DNA of 64,000 nt, taken from Nelumbo lutea. Taxonomy: Eukaryota > Streptophyta > Magnoliopsida > Proteales > Nelumbonaceae. The notes under the pieces are model-generated. The model was not told the DNA's origin, did no database searches, and saw only the letters and a program-made list of their open reading frames with translations. Location: the NCBI GenBank assembly GCA_022828595.1, contig JAKGHH010000005.1:57407655-57471654 (forward strand), given 5' to 3'. The translations under genes and the position numbers were made by a program. Of this stretch, positions 11,545 to 20,942 are shown piece after piece (the stretch's first letter is position 1; each line of letters starts with the position of its first letter).

Positions 11545-12710
11545 ACTCCAATTGACATAGGTTCACATGCCACTAGATGGATGGAAAAAATAAAAGATGA
11601 AATCATATTTGATATGGCTAATCACTACATAGCTTGTGTGTGTTTTGATTTGATTCTTGGACTGTTTGTTTTCTCTTTAAAATATAGTATGTGTACTATC
11701 CTAGTTGTTATGAACATGTATCTGTTTAATGTTTAAATGGTATGAATTAATTGAGTACTTATGGAATGATAGTTATGGCCATTGTTCGAAAGGGACTCAT
11801 TTGTGCATGTGGACAATGACGTATGAGGTTATTCATGGCAAAAACTGAAAAAAGAAATTATGGAAGATGGTTTTATAAATGCCTTATTGGTGAGGTACAA
11901 AACCAATAAAATAATATTTGTGAGCAATATTACTTGATATGAAAAATGAGTAATGTGTAATCATTTTTTGTTATTATTGTATTTCAATAGGCAGACAATT
12001 ATATCAGGACGAACCTCAAGTGCACGTCATTGAACACACAACATTGCTCATGACAATGCGGACTATAAGAAGGAACGTGTTGTTGCACTTGGAGCCTGTG
12101 CATGTTATTGTGGAATGATGTGCGCCATCATTTTGATGTTGATTTTAATTATTATTTTGTTGGTATGGAAATGACTTGTAAGGATACTCGATTTGTTTTG
12201 CAAACTATTGTCAACATGCTTATGTAGGTACATACCTCTAGAGATACAATATCATATTGATAGTTGGACCAATTTGAGTCGGTATAACAAATATAAAATT
12301 CATTCAAATGGCCCCCCCACAAATGATTTTTGGACCCTACCCATGCTAAAACATGTGGGAACCATGTAGTGTATATAATCAATGCAAGATAATAATTAGT
12401 ATTTATGGGCCCCACACATTGTTATTTTAGGTGGAACCCACGACCCGGATTCACTATCATTTGGGCCATTGTAACCCAACCATGATGGGCCAAGTGTCAA
12501 ATATGCATTAAGTAGCCCACATCAATAATGTGCATACCCAAGCAATGCCAAACAGTCTTTAGGCTGATATGGTCTTTTAACAACTCAATGAATAATCACC
12601 TTTACCAAATAGTCTTTAGGCTACTCAGATCTTAAGTCAAAAGCTCAATGCGTCTTTTGATTGTCAGAGCTACTAGAAAATCTTCCCAAAAAGACTTGCC
12701 AAACTGACCC
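11545..12710. other. Harbinger 3' non-coding region
   Basis: AT-rich DNA without ORFs of note. The last 170 bases contain a duplicated word (AGTCTTTAGGCT near 12555 and 12610) and the subterminal text AAAAGCTCAATGC, which reappears in the MITE at 38690-39070. Confidence 0.6.
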
Positions 12711-12954
12711 TTAATTAGTGGATAAATGAAGTCTATGATAAGGTACACAAAGCGATCACTAGCACATAACATGAAGAGCATATGTTATAGGATTTGAACC
12801 TAATTAAATGTATTCGATACAAGGGATGCTTCACACAACCAACTTGATATTTGGCTTTTCATTTTTAAATTGGATGAATAAATTTGCCTACATAGGCCGT
12901 ATGCTACACATAAATTGTTCCCACAAGGCACTACCACTATGTATAAGCCTATAA

Positions 12955-13242
12955 GGTTGCGTTTATTTGTGGTGTAAAACCTCATTGATGTAAAAGTCCA
13001 CAGTTTAAAATCTTTGAATAGTTGAGTTTTGAAAAATGTGATTATTTGATGTAAAACTCTACTATAAGTGAGATTTTACATTGATTTACAATGTAAAACT
13101 CCACCCTATCCAAATGCCAACAAATCTGAACTGGGAATGGAGTTTACATCAATCTTGATTTACACTATAAACACACAGACAAAATTGAACCAATGGTGGA
13201 CTTTTACATCGATGAGGTTATACACCACAAACAAACACAACC
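12955..13242. mobile_element. Tourist-like MITE, 288 bp
   Basis: Long inverted ends: the left end GGTTGCGTTTATTTGTGGTG matches the reverse complement of the right end (GGTTGTGTTTGTTTGTGGTG), and the similarity continues for nearly 50 bases. Both sides have TAA (12952-12954, 13243-13245), the target duplication used by Tourist/PIF-type elements. No coding capacity. Confidence 0.9.
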
Positions 13243-13756
13243 TAAGGAATCGACATGAAATGCCAAGGGAGATATTCCCAATGCAAACATGTAATATCCT
13301 ACGTGTATGGATGCTTGCATAAAGGATCATTTAATTGATAATAATAATAATAATACGGGCAAATTTCTTAAACTATCCTTACTGTTTAGCTAATTGACAA
13401 ATTGTACCTTTACTATTTAATTATTGTCTTAAACCACGCTTACTTTTCTAACAATTGACTAACTCTACCCCTATGTTAGCATCTGTTAATATTCCATCAA
13501 AATCTGTATATATGTGACACCACATGATGTTTAAATTTTTTTAAAACCCAATATTACCCTCGTCCCCTTACAATCGATGCATCAACAGAACACCAGCACC
13601 CCTTCCTCCTCCGACCTCTCTCTCTCACTATATATATACTTCCCGAAAACCCATCATAGCCAACAGGGAGAAGGAGCAAGTGAAACCCTTGGCACCGGTT
13701 GCCGACCAAACTAATTAGTAGTGATGAAGACGAAACTATATTCTATTCCAAGGGCT

Positions 13757-14877
13757 ATCAATAAAAAGTAATATTTTTATAAAATAATTAAAAAAAGATA
13801 ACTCTTTAGAGAAATATCAAAAAAAGCGCAGTAATATTGTTCATCATTTTCCTCTGCTCTCTTTTGACGATGGAATGATATTTTTGTCTTAAATAAGGGC
13901 AAAAATTTGCCCTTTTCTGCTAAAAGCCCCTTACATTTTCCATGAGACCATAACTATGAGTGAATAAGTGATGGATGGAACGACTCTATCCGCCTCTGCA
14001 AGAGGAGAGCAAGACCGGATGGATGGATGCCCTTTTAGTTGCAGATTTCTGGTTGTAACCAAAAAAAAGTTTTCATGTCTGTCGCTGATGGAACAGCCAC
14101 CGATCCATATTCCGATTACATGATTGTTGTAACTACGCTAAAAGTGCAATTTCTCCGGACATCGTCGGTATTAGACTACCACACACCTAATTAATAGCAT
14201 TTCCTCCTGACTCCTGAGTCCTGCTTATATGGAGCTTTTACTACTTTACTAACTACAGATTTGCAGTGGATAATCCAACACGTCGGATTTATTCACATCT
14301 AATTAAAGAAGACGATGAATCCGGCGGTATTGAGATTCGAAATTTTTTTGACGAGCACAACGCTACTCCCGCCACACCCGCTACGGATATATTTTTCACG
14401 GGAGTAGCAGTTCATCAGAACACCACCACCCCCGCCACACCCTTCAGCACAATCCGTCGTCATATATATCTGTGGCAGAAAGTTTTTGACGAGCACAAGG
14501 AGTCCTCATCAGAGGACAACACCACGCTACTCCCATCCCCGGCACACCCGCCAAGGAGACCGTTCAAGGTTGCTCCGCCTCCGCCGTGGAAGAAATAATT
14601 CACGTTGTCTTGATCAGGAACGTCTTTCTCTTGTAAGAGATTTTCTGGGTGTAATGGAAAAAGGTTGAGTTGAGGATGGCTCATTTCGCAGGATTCCGGT
14701 TATTGTTCCGGTAAAAGTTCACTATCAAGACTGAGGAACGTGGATTTCCTAACTGGTTTTGGAGAGAGCAGTAGAAGAAGACGATGAACAATATTATTGC
14801 CCTTTTTTGACATTTTTCTAAAAAAATTACCCTGTTTCAATTATTTTATAAAAATATTACTTTTTATTAATATTCGG
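13757..14877. mobile_element. Inner inverted-repeat element of about 1.1 kb
   Basis: About 110 bases starting AATAAAAAGTAATATTTTTA at 13757 recur in reverse complement at 14768-14877, ending with the same word inverted and including TAATATTGTTCATC further in. Long inverted ends of this size fit a Mutator-like element, here nested in or part of the larger one. No convincing target duplication was found. Confidence 0.6.
14266..14598 (+). CDS. Unrecognised ORF inside the inverted-repeat element
   Basis: A 110-codon frame, Thr/Pro-rich, with an imperfect internal repeat (FFDEHNATPATPAT and VFDEHKESSSED) and a Pro-rich end (VAPPPPWKK). GC content is higher than in the flanks. It resembles no family I know. 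It may be a captured gene fragment or a chance frame through a short tandem repeat. Confidence 0.25.
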   Translation: MDNPTRRIYSHLIKEDDESGGIEIRNFFDEHNATPATPATDIFFTGVAVHQNTTTPATPFSTIRRHIYLWQKVFDEHKESSSEDNTTLLPSPAHPPRRPFKVAPPPPWKK

Positions 14878-14889
14878 GGCAATGTTGCT

Positions 14890-15138
14890 AAACTACGTTT
14901 GGCGTTGTTGATCATCGCCACTATAATTGGCAGTACCACCATTGGAGATCGCCAACAGCATCTCACGCATCTCAAACTTGGAGAGCACCACCATTGTCGA
15001 TCCCGGAGCTAGAATCCCTATCGCAAACACAGCCGGCCCGTAGATATGGAATATGGAAATTGTACAGACAAACGTTTGTTCTCACTCTTCCAAATGTAAA
15101 CGACCCAGAACTGTTTGAACCTTTGCAATCTTCTTCAT
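14890..15138 (-). pseudogene. 4-coumarate:CoA ligase-like (AMP-binding enzyme) gene fragment
   Basis: Minus-strand translation from 15138 reads VQTVLGRLHLEE, a stop, then EQTFVCTISIFHIYG and GSTMVVLSKFEMREMLLAI. After a frame change comes VVLPIIVAMINNAK. These are consecutive segments of the 4CL/4CL-like acyl-CoA synthetase fold (the F-H-[IV]-[YF]-G block and the SKFE block before the LPLVPP segment). Only about 80 of some 550 residues are present, and a short stretch is missing at the frame change. Function is lost. It sits antisense to the U-box fragment in the same transposon, indicating independent capture. Confidence 0.8.
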
Positions 15139-15666
15139 CTGTTCGTGCTATCTCTATAGAACCCTAATCTAGCCAGACAACCCAGAAATTCTTCACCTAT
15201 TCCTCTCCCAACAAGGCTGCAACTACGATTTTATTTTGGGAGTTCGACTACTATATCATGACCGAGCAAAACATAATAACTAGATTAGTAGCAGCCAAGA
15301 ATGTAAAGTGACTGCATGAAAAAAAAAAAAATTGGCATGCAAAATTATAGAAAAGGAAAGGAATAAGAAATGAGCCAGATGGAGAGAGAAAGAGAGGGGC
15401 AATATTCTAGGCCCTCTTCCTTCTCATATATCCACCACGCGTTCTCCCTTTCCCAAACAAATTCAGAACAAGCATTCAGCTTCCAAGCTCCAATAACATC
15501 ATCCTCAACCTTCAATCGAATCCTCAACATTTCTGCTCTTAAATTTTGTCCAGATCAGATTTTGGGCGTTATTTCTTGATTTTCTTTGATAGAAGCATTT
15601 TTCAGCAAGATTTTCCATCTTATCTCTTGATATCCTGCGTTTGGGCCTTTTTGGGTTTCCTTTAGA

Positions 15667-15819
15667 ATAGATCAAATTGATATTTTGCCTTATTTTCTTT
15701 ACCCGATTCCCCTAGAAATCACGAGAGGTCCCGTAATGGTTTCAGCAGGGTTAAGGTATGATCAGGAGTGCATAGAGAAATGGGTATTTTCTGGCAATAA
15801 CAATATCTGCCCAGTCGAG
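15667..15819 (+). pseudogene. Plant U-box E3 ligase gene fragment, 5' part
   Basis: The frame reads IDQIDILPYFLYPIPLEIT, then GPVMVSAGLRYDQECIEKWV and FSGNNNICPV. That is the start of a plant U-box protein of the PUB22/23/24 (CMPG-like) type, whose usual text is PPYFLCPISLEIM..DPVT. The first codon is ATA where ATG is expected, so the start is lost. Two U-box landmarks are changed (C-P-I-S is Y-P-I-P). The 300 bases upstream look like its captured pyrimidine-rich 5' UTR. Interrupted after the Val of CPV by the hAT element at 15820. Confidence 0.85.
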
Positions 15820-17266
15820 TAGGGGTGGCAATTGGGCGGGTTTGGGTGGGTTGGATTTGGGTTGTGCTTCACCCGACCCATTTGAACCGGCAACCCATTA
15901 ATGACCCATTTATGAAAAGTTAAATGGGTTGGGTTCAACCCAAACTCACCATAACCCAATCCATTAATTTTTCATTCAATAAATGAGACACAAATTTTAG
16001 AAAATGCAAAAAATAACAAATTACAGAAAAAATAAATTTTGTAAAAATTTATAAAATAACCCAGAAAATGAAGAAAAATAACATAAATTACAAAAAAAAA
16101 CAAATAAATAAACGAAAAGATAACATAAATTACAAAAAAACCTAGAAAATGAAAAAAAAATAACATAAATTACAAAAATAAAGAAATACAAAAAAAAAAC
16201 ATAAATTACAAAATAACCTAGAAATGAAGAAAATTAACATAAATTACAAAAAAAACAAAGAAATACACAGAAGACAACATAAATTATGAAAAAACCCAGA
16301 AATTGAAGAAAAATAACATAAATTACAAAAAACAAAGAAATACATGAATTATAAAAAACCAAAGAAATACACGGAAAAATAACATAAATTACAAAAAAAA
16401 AGTCCAGAAAATCAAGAGGAAATTTCACCTCCACTTCAATGTCCAAATCCCTCCAGCTTGTCTCTAGATTTAAGAGTTGAGAATAATTCCTCTTGGGATT
16501 AAAATAAGATTTTAAAATTTAAGTAGGAAAACCTCAACTAAAAAGGCCAAATATGAAAAACCAACGGAAGCACAAAAGGAAGCCTAGAGAAATCCTAATT
16601 TCAGCAAAATATGTAGAAGTGAAGAATGAAATTTTATCCAGAAAAATATCAAAATAAAATGCAGGAAAAAAAAAACAAGTGGAAAAGGAATGAAATGTTC
16701 CAACCTCGCCAAAATCCTTTGCTTATATACAAGTGATAAATGAATAGTTGCAATCAGTTTGAGAATTGTGAATGCCTTACCAGTAGTTTCCACACCAATA
16801 TCAGATTTCCAGCATGAACTGTGACTTCAAGAAACAACGCTATCACGTTAGTCTCAAACTCTTTTTACAAAATCTGAATTTCACTGACATATTATAGAAC
16901 CTCCGTCTTCCACGACTTAAGGCAACGGCACCGATACTGTTCACATCACCATAAGAATCGACGATGCACTCTAATGTTGACTTCACTGATACAAGTAGTG
17001 TTCTTTGACAATTACAGTAATTAAGAAGAAATGTAGGTCTTGGCACACAGAGAGAGAGAGAGAATATGAAAATGGAAGGAGTAAAGCTCTGTCCAAATGA
17101 AAAAGAAAGTAGCCTTATTGGATGTCCATGACCCAACCCATTAAAAATATTTTTATTGGGTTGACCCACCCACTAAAGACCTAGGATTAACAAATACAAC
17201 TCAACCTGCTAATAAATGGGTGGATTGGGCGGGTTGAGCGGGTTGAGTTGTAAATTGCCACCCCTA
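15820..17266. mobile_element. Non-autonomous hAT element, 1447 bp, inside the U-box fragment
   Basis: Perfect 14-base inverted ends (TAGGGGTGGCAATT at the left, its reverse complement at the right). The flanks share AGTC at the position expected of an 8-bp duplication, but the duplication is degraded. Subterminal text is GGGTTGGG-rich, typical of this plant hAT type. Removing it restores the U-box reading frame across CPV/TKH, independent proof of the ends. No transposase is encoded. Confidence 0.85.
15990..16410. repeat. A-rich minisatellite, about 38-bp unit
   Basis: The word AACATAAATTAC recurs about nine times at spacings of mostly 36-43 bases (two double spacings near 65), separated by AAAAAAC and GAAATACA text. 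It lies wholly inside the hAT element, so it expanded within the transposon. Confidence 0.8.
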
Positions 17267-17424
17267 TAGTCACAAAGCATGTCTTGTGGGATGTTAACTT
17301 AACTCCAAACCATGCCCTCAAGCCGCACGTAGAGAAGACTGAGATCATCAAGAAACTCAATGATGCTAAGTTTCCACAGTTGCAAATGAGATGTCTTTAG
17401 AAGCTCAAGTCCATGGTGTCTTAA
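17267..17424 (+). pseudogene. Plant U-box E3 ligase gene fragment, 3' part
   Basis: The frame resumes as VTKHVLWDVNLTPNHALKP, the C-terminal part of the U-box (T-P-N-H-x-L), then VEKTEIIKKLNDAKFPQLQM and RCL, an in-frame stop, and KLKSMVS. The linker between NHAL and VEKTE is about 28 residues shorter than in PUB22/23-type proteins, an internal deletion. Traces of the next segment (NKRCME) follow in another frame to about 17465. The ARM-repeat region is missing. Confidence 0.8.
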
Positions 17425-17635
17425 AGTTATAAAAAACAAGAGATGCATGGAGGTGTGCTTGAATAGATACGGCAACACCAGTAAATTAGAGTCATGAAAA
17501 AAATTTTATGAGTTGGATTCTATTTTGGAAATTTGAGAAATAATGGAGGATAAAATTGACATTTTGCTTTTCTCCATCAATATTTAACAATGATGGTAAT
17601 TGTCAAAAAACTTAGGGGTACTTTAAGAAATTTTA

Positions 17636-17637
<2 letters not shown>

Positions 17638-17687
<50 letters not shown>
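17638..17687. repeat. (TAA)n microsatellite
   Basis: About 17 uninterrupted TAA units between two Mutator-like elements. Confidence 0.9.
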
Positions 17688-18432
17688 GGGAAATTGTCTA
17701 AAACTTACCATGAGTTTTCTGCACTTCTCTTAAACTCACCACAACTTTTCAAAATGTCTAAAACTCACCATGTCACTAATTTGGCATTAAACAGACTAAT
17801 GGGTGTTAATATATTACTATTTTAACCTTCATAGATAAATATAAAATATATAGATATATATTTTAATATTTATACATGAAAAAAAGGAAAAAATTCAAAA
17901 AAATAATTTCAAATATAAAATACATAAAACATATAAATTACAAAAAATATAAAAAATTATAAAAATTGCAAACAAAATAAAATATATATATTTTCAAATT
18001 ATAGAAACTATAGAAATTGAAAACAATATCAGAAAATAAAAATTGAAGAAAAAAATAAAAAATTATAGAAAAACACAGAAATCACAAACAAATAACAAAA
18101 AATCTAGGAAAATTTATAGATTGTAGAAAATAGAATATGTAAAAGCAGAAATTATAAAAAATTTGGAAATTATAACAAAACACTAAAAATGAAAAAAAAA
18201 AAAAAGGAAAATTGAAAACTGAAAAAGACAAAAAAAAAACTCAAATAATATAAAGATTGGATAACAGTGCACCCTTTTCCTCTAACTTGCCATTTAAGGG
18301 TAATTTGGTCATGAAAATTGTTATTTATGATGACATGGACATCTTTATTAATAAGCATTAACGGTGCACTAACGGAAAGTAAGTTTTGGAAAATAAAAAC
18401 TTACTGACATGGTGAGTTTTAGACAATTCTCC
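17688..18432. mobile_element. Non-autonomous Mutator-like element in a TAA microsatellite
   Basis: Left end GGGAAATTGTCTAAAACTTA and right end reverse-complemented GGAGAATTGTCTAAAACTCA form terminal inverted repeats of at least 25 bases. Both sides carry TAATAATAA, consistent with the 9-bp duplication of Mutator-like elements, though the target is a microsatellite so the exact size is ambiguous. The interior is A-rich and non-coding. Confidence 0.8.
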
Positions 18433-18452
18433 TAATAATAATAATAATAATA
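18433..18452. repeat. (TAA)n microsatellite, right flank of the Mutator-like element
   Basis: Short continuation of the same TAA tract into which the 17688-18432 element inserted. Confidence 0.8.
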
Positions 18453-18468
18453 AGTTATTTGCTGTGGA

Positions 18469-19080
18469 TAGGGCTGTAAGTCAAGTTGGGTTAGGTCGAG
18501 CTAACCCTAACTAAATTCCTTCAACCCTAACCTTAACCCAACCCAACATCTTTTGGGTTGCATGGATGGGCTCGGGTTGGGACCAACCCAACTTTCTTTC
18601 CATCCCTAAAAATCTCTTAGAACTTCTCAATTTTAGATCTTAACTTTCACTACATATATTAATCCTATGTTTCATTAGTATTTGTTTGTTGACATTTTTA
18701 TTGGTTCTTTTGGTTCAAAATTCAGTAAAATTAGTATTTGAAATGGCTATAGTTTATGATGAGTTATGACTTATGATAAATCTTTTATGAGCGGCAAACA
18801 GCAAAGAAGAGATGAAAAATAAAATATTCAAAAAATATAAAATATGTTATTAAGGTTTTAGTCTTTCTAATTGGGATTAACTGAAGTGATTATCTTAAAA
18901 GAAATACATGATACAATGTGGTGGAGGTTATTCAACAATCATGCATTTAAACAAATCAATGTATAATAAAATTATATACATAACATATATTTATATATGA
19001 CATGTACTATAGTGTCGGTTCAGGATGGGTCAGGTTGCCCAAAAGGTCAACCATTCAACCCTAACCCCAACTCCAACTCC
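18469..19080. mobile_element. Degenerate hAT-like element, one end recognisable
   Basis: Starts TAGGGCTGTAAGTCAAGTTG with CCCAACCCAAC subterminal text, like the other TAGGG elements here. Similar GGTCAGG/CAACCCTAAC text near 19020-19080 may be the other end. No duplication found. Confidence 0.4.
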
Positions 19081-20599
19081 ATTAGATGCCACATAAGCTG
19101 AATAATGAAAATAAAATGCCTTTGTATTGGAGAAAACATTAAAAAAAAACTCTCACACAAATCGAGACAAACATTTATTTGATAAACAATTTAATTAAAT
19201 AATCTAGAACTCTATTAAAAGAAACTCCTCTGACACTGAGCTGGTGTCATTTTTCAAATAAACAACAGAACCAAACACCATCTTAATAGCACCCACATTA
19301 AAGAGATACGACGTTGGGAGTTGTCGAGTTGCTTGATGGTGGGTGATCGTTAGTCACTTAAGCCCCGTCCGATCAGTCTTTTTCTGGAAAAAACCTTTGG
19401 CTACCGATGTTTGACAGCTTGGATTGGAAAATGTATCCAACTCCGATACTGCTATAAGAGTCTGTGTGAACTATTGTATGGCAGGGAGGGCACTGTCAAA
19501 TTTGGACGGCTAAAATTTTTCCCCTTTTTGTTTGTGGAGGGCAACCAAGTCCGTGGCCAGTGAAAAGTCCACGAAGAGGGATTGGAGCTGAGTGGGTGAT
19601 ACTGCTAGTCTCATAGTATGGTTCTCCACCCCTTCAACTTCAAGCCTAACCAAGTACGAATCCAAGCGAAATTTTAGTGTCTTTCGTCCCTTTCGGCAAG
19701 ATCTTTTAGTATCTTTGCCTAGTCAAGTGGATTCTAGTGTCTTTTTTCAGCTCTTTGTGATGGCATAGGATTCTTTCCCCCCTTTTCTTTCCGCCTAGGT
19801 TAAAGAAATGCGTTGGAAAGCATTATTTCTTTTAACTTTTTCTTTTTCTTTATTTAATGGCCCCAAAAAAATCATCAGACCATTAACCCAAAAAAAATTA
19901 AAAAAAAAAATCCTACTTCAATGTCTATATGCCATTTTACTTGAGCTCAATATTTCTTATAGACAAGTCAACAAATTAATCAATGAAAATCAAAATTGTC
20001 GTCATAAAAGTCCATATTTTCATTCATCATAAAAATATTTCTTATAGACAGGTCAACCAATTAATCCAATAAAATATTTCTTATAGAACAGTTTGGTCTA
20101 GGCTTGAGTGCACCAAAGGTCAAAATTGTCATCATAATGGTCCATATTATAAACAGTTTTGTCATGGTATTTGACAAATTAAGGGTATCTGTAATTATCA
20201 AATAATTCGTAGTAAATGCAAAATAATTTTAGAAACCCAGGGTGGGTATTTGTTTTTATTTGAAAACCCAAAACCCAGTAGGATATTTGTAATTTACTTA
20301 CCTTTTCCTTTTATGGTTTATCCTTTCTAAGGAAGATGAGGATTACAGGTGGCTCCCATCTATCAATTGCTTGCACTTTTTCGTGCATTTTCATTCAATC
20401 ACTAAGATGCTTCCCGTTATACATCTTAACTCTGAAAACAATCATGTATGGGAATACCCATCAATGAGACATTTGTGACAGATTGAATGGAAATGTAGGA
20501 GAAAAGTGCAGGAAATTTTGCAGAAGATCGAGAAACGATAAAGAGGGTACAAGGGGCATTTGCAATCGGAAATCAGGAATGTTTACTGAGCATAGAAGT
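19081..20599. other. Intergenic DNA downstream of the WRKY19-like gene
   Basis: No gene is recognised. Near 19950-20150 the text ATATTTCTTATAGACA-GTCAAC and ATTGTC-TCATAA-GTCCATATT occurs twice, a local imperfect duplication. The rest shows nothing identifiable. Confidence 0.4.
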
Positions 20600-20942
20600 A
20601 TGATTACTACCAGATTATAGAGGAGTATCTACGTAAGCATGGACAGAAAATGGGATTAAGAGGTGTACAAAAACACCACCATGCACAGTCCCATCTCCAA
20701 AGATTTCAGATTGGATCATTGGACGCGTATAGAAGAATCAAAGACTATGACAATTAAGGTTACATTATAATTTGCTTCCCCAATACTGACACTAATACTT
20801 CACTCCCATCAATTACAAGGACCAAACTCTGGACTCCTACTCTAGGACAAACACAGCCATAATATGCACAGTTTAATTCCAAATTCCAAAAGAATAATCA
20901 CTTGAAGTCTGAAATACGCCAATTGAAATTGAAACTTAGAAG
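20600..20942 (-). other. Probable 3' UTR of the WRKY19-like gene
   Basis: Sequence directly after the stop codon on the minus strand, of moderate GC and without repeats. I see no perfect AATAAA; the extent is a guess. Confidence 0.35.

Larger units (their letters stand above)
7721..12710 (+). mobile_element. PIF/Harbinger DNA transposon, decayed, with terminal repeats
   Basis: The left terminus GGGCTCATTTAGCAAGTCTT and the reverse complement of the right terminus, GGGTCAGTTTGGCAAGTCTT, form a terminal inverted repeat. Both ends are flanked by the trinucleotide TTA (7718-7720 and 12711-12713), the target duplication typical of PIF/Harbinger. Inside are a Myb/SANT-like ORF and a DDE transposase, the two genes that define the superfamily, both on the plus strand and both broken. 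A solo LTR (7997-8871) is nested in it. Length is 4990 bp, or about 4.1 kb without the LTR. Confidence 0.9.
13357..17637. mobile_element. Probable Mutator-like element carrying host gene fragments (Pack-MULE-like)
   Basis: The left end starts GGGCAAATTTCTTAAACTAT and the right end, reverse-complemented, reads AAATTTCTTAAAGTACCCCT; the 12-base word AAATTTCTTAAA is identical in both and the similarity continues weakly inward. Both ends abut a (TAA)n microsatellite, as does the clearer Mutator-like element next door (17688-18432). Inside are pieces of two unrelated host genes in opposite orientations: a 4CL-like fragment and a U-box fragment with apparent 5' UTR. No transposase is seen. The exact right end and the target duplication are uncertain because the flank is itself repetitive. 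Confidence 0.6.

Noticed and set aside
15972..16446. Two Phe/Leu-rich minus-strand ORFs resembling membrane proteins
   Set aside because: They are translations of an A-rich minisatellite in a hAT element; the repeated FFVIYVIF text is an artefact of the 38-base unit.
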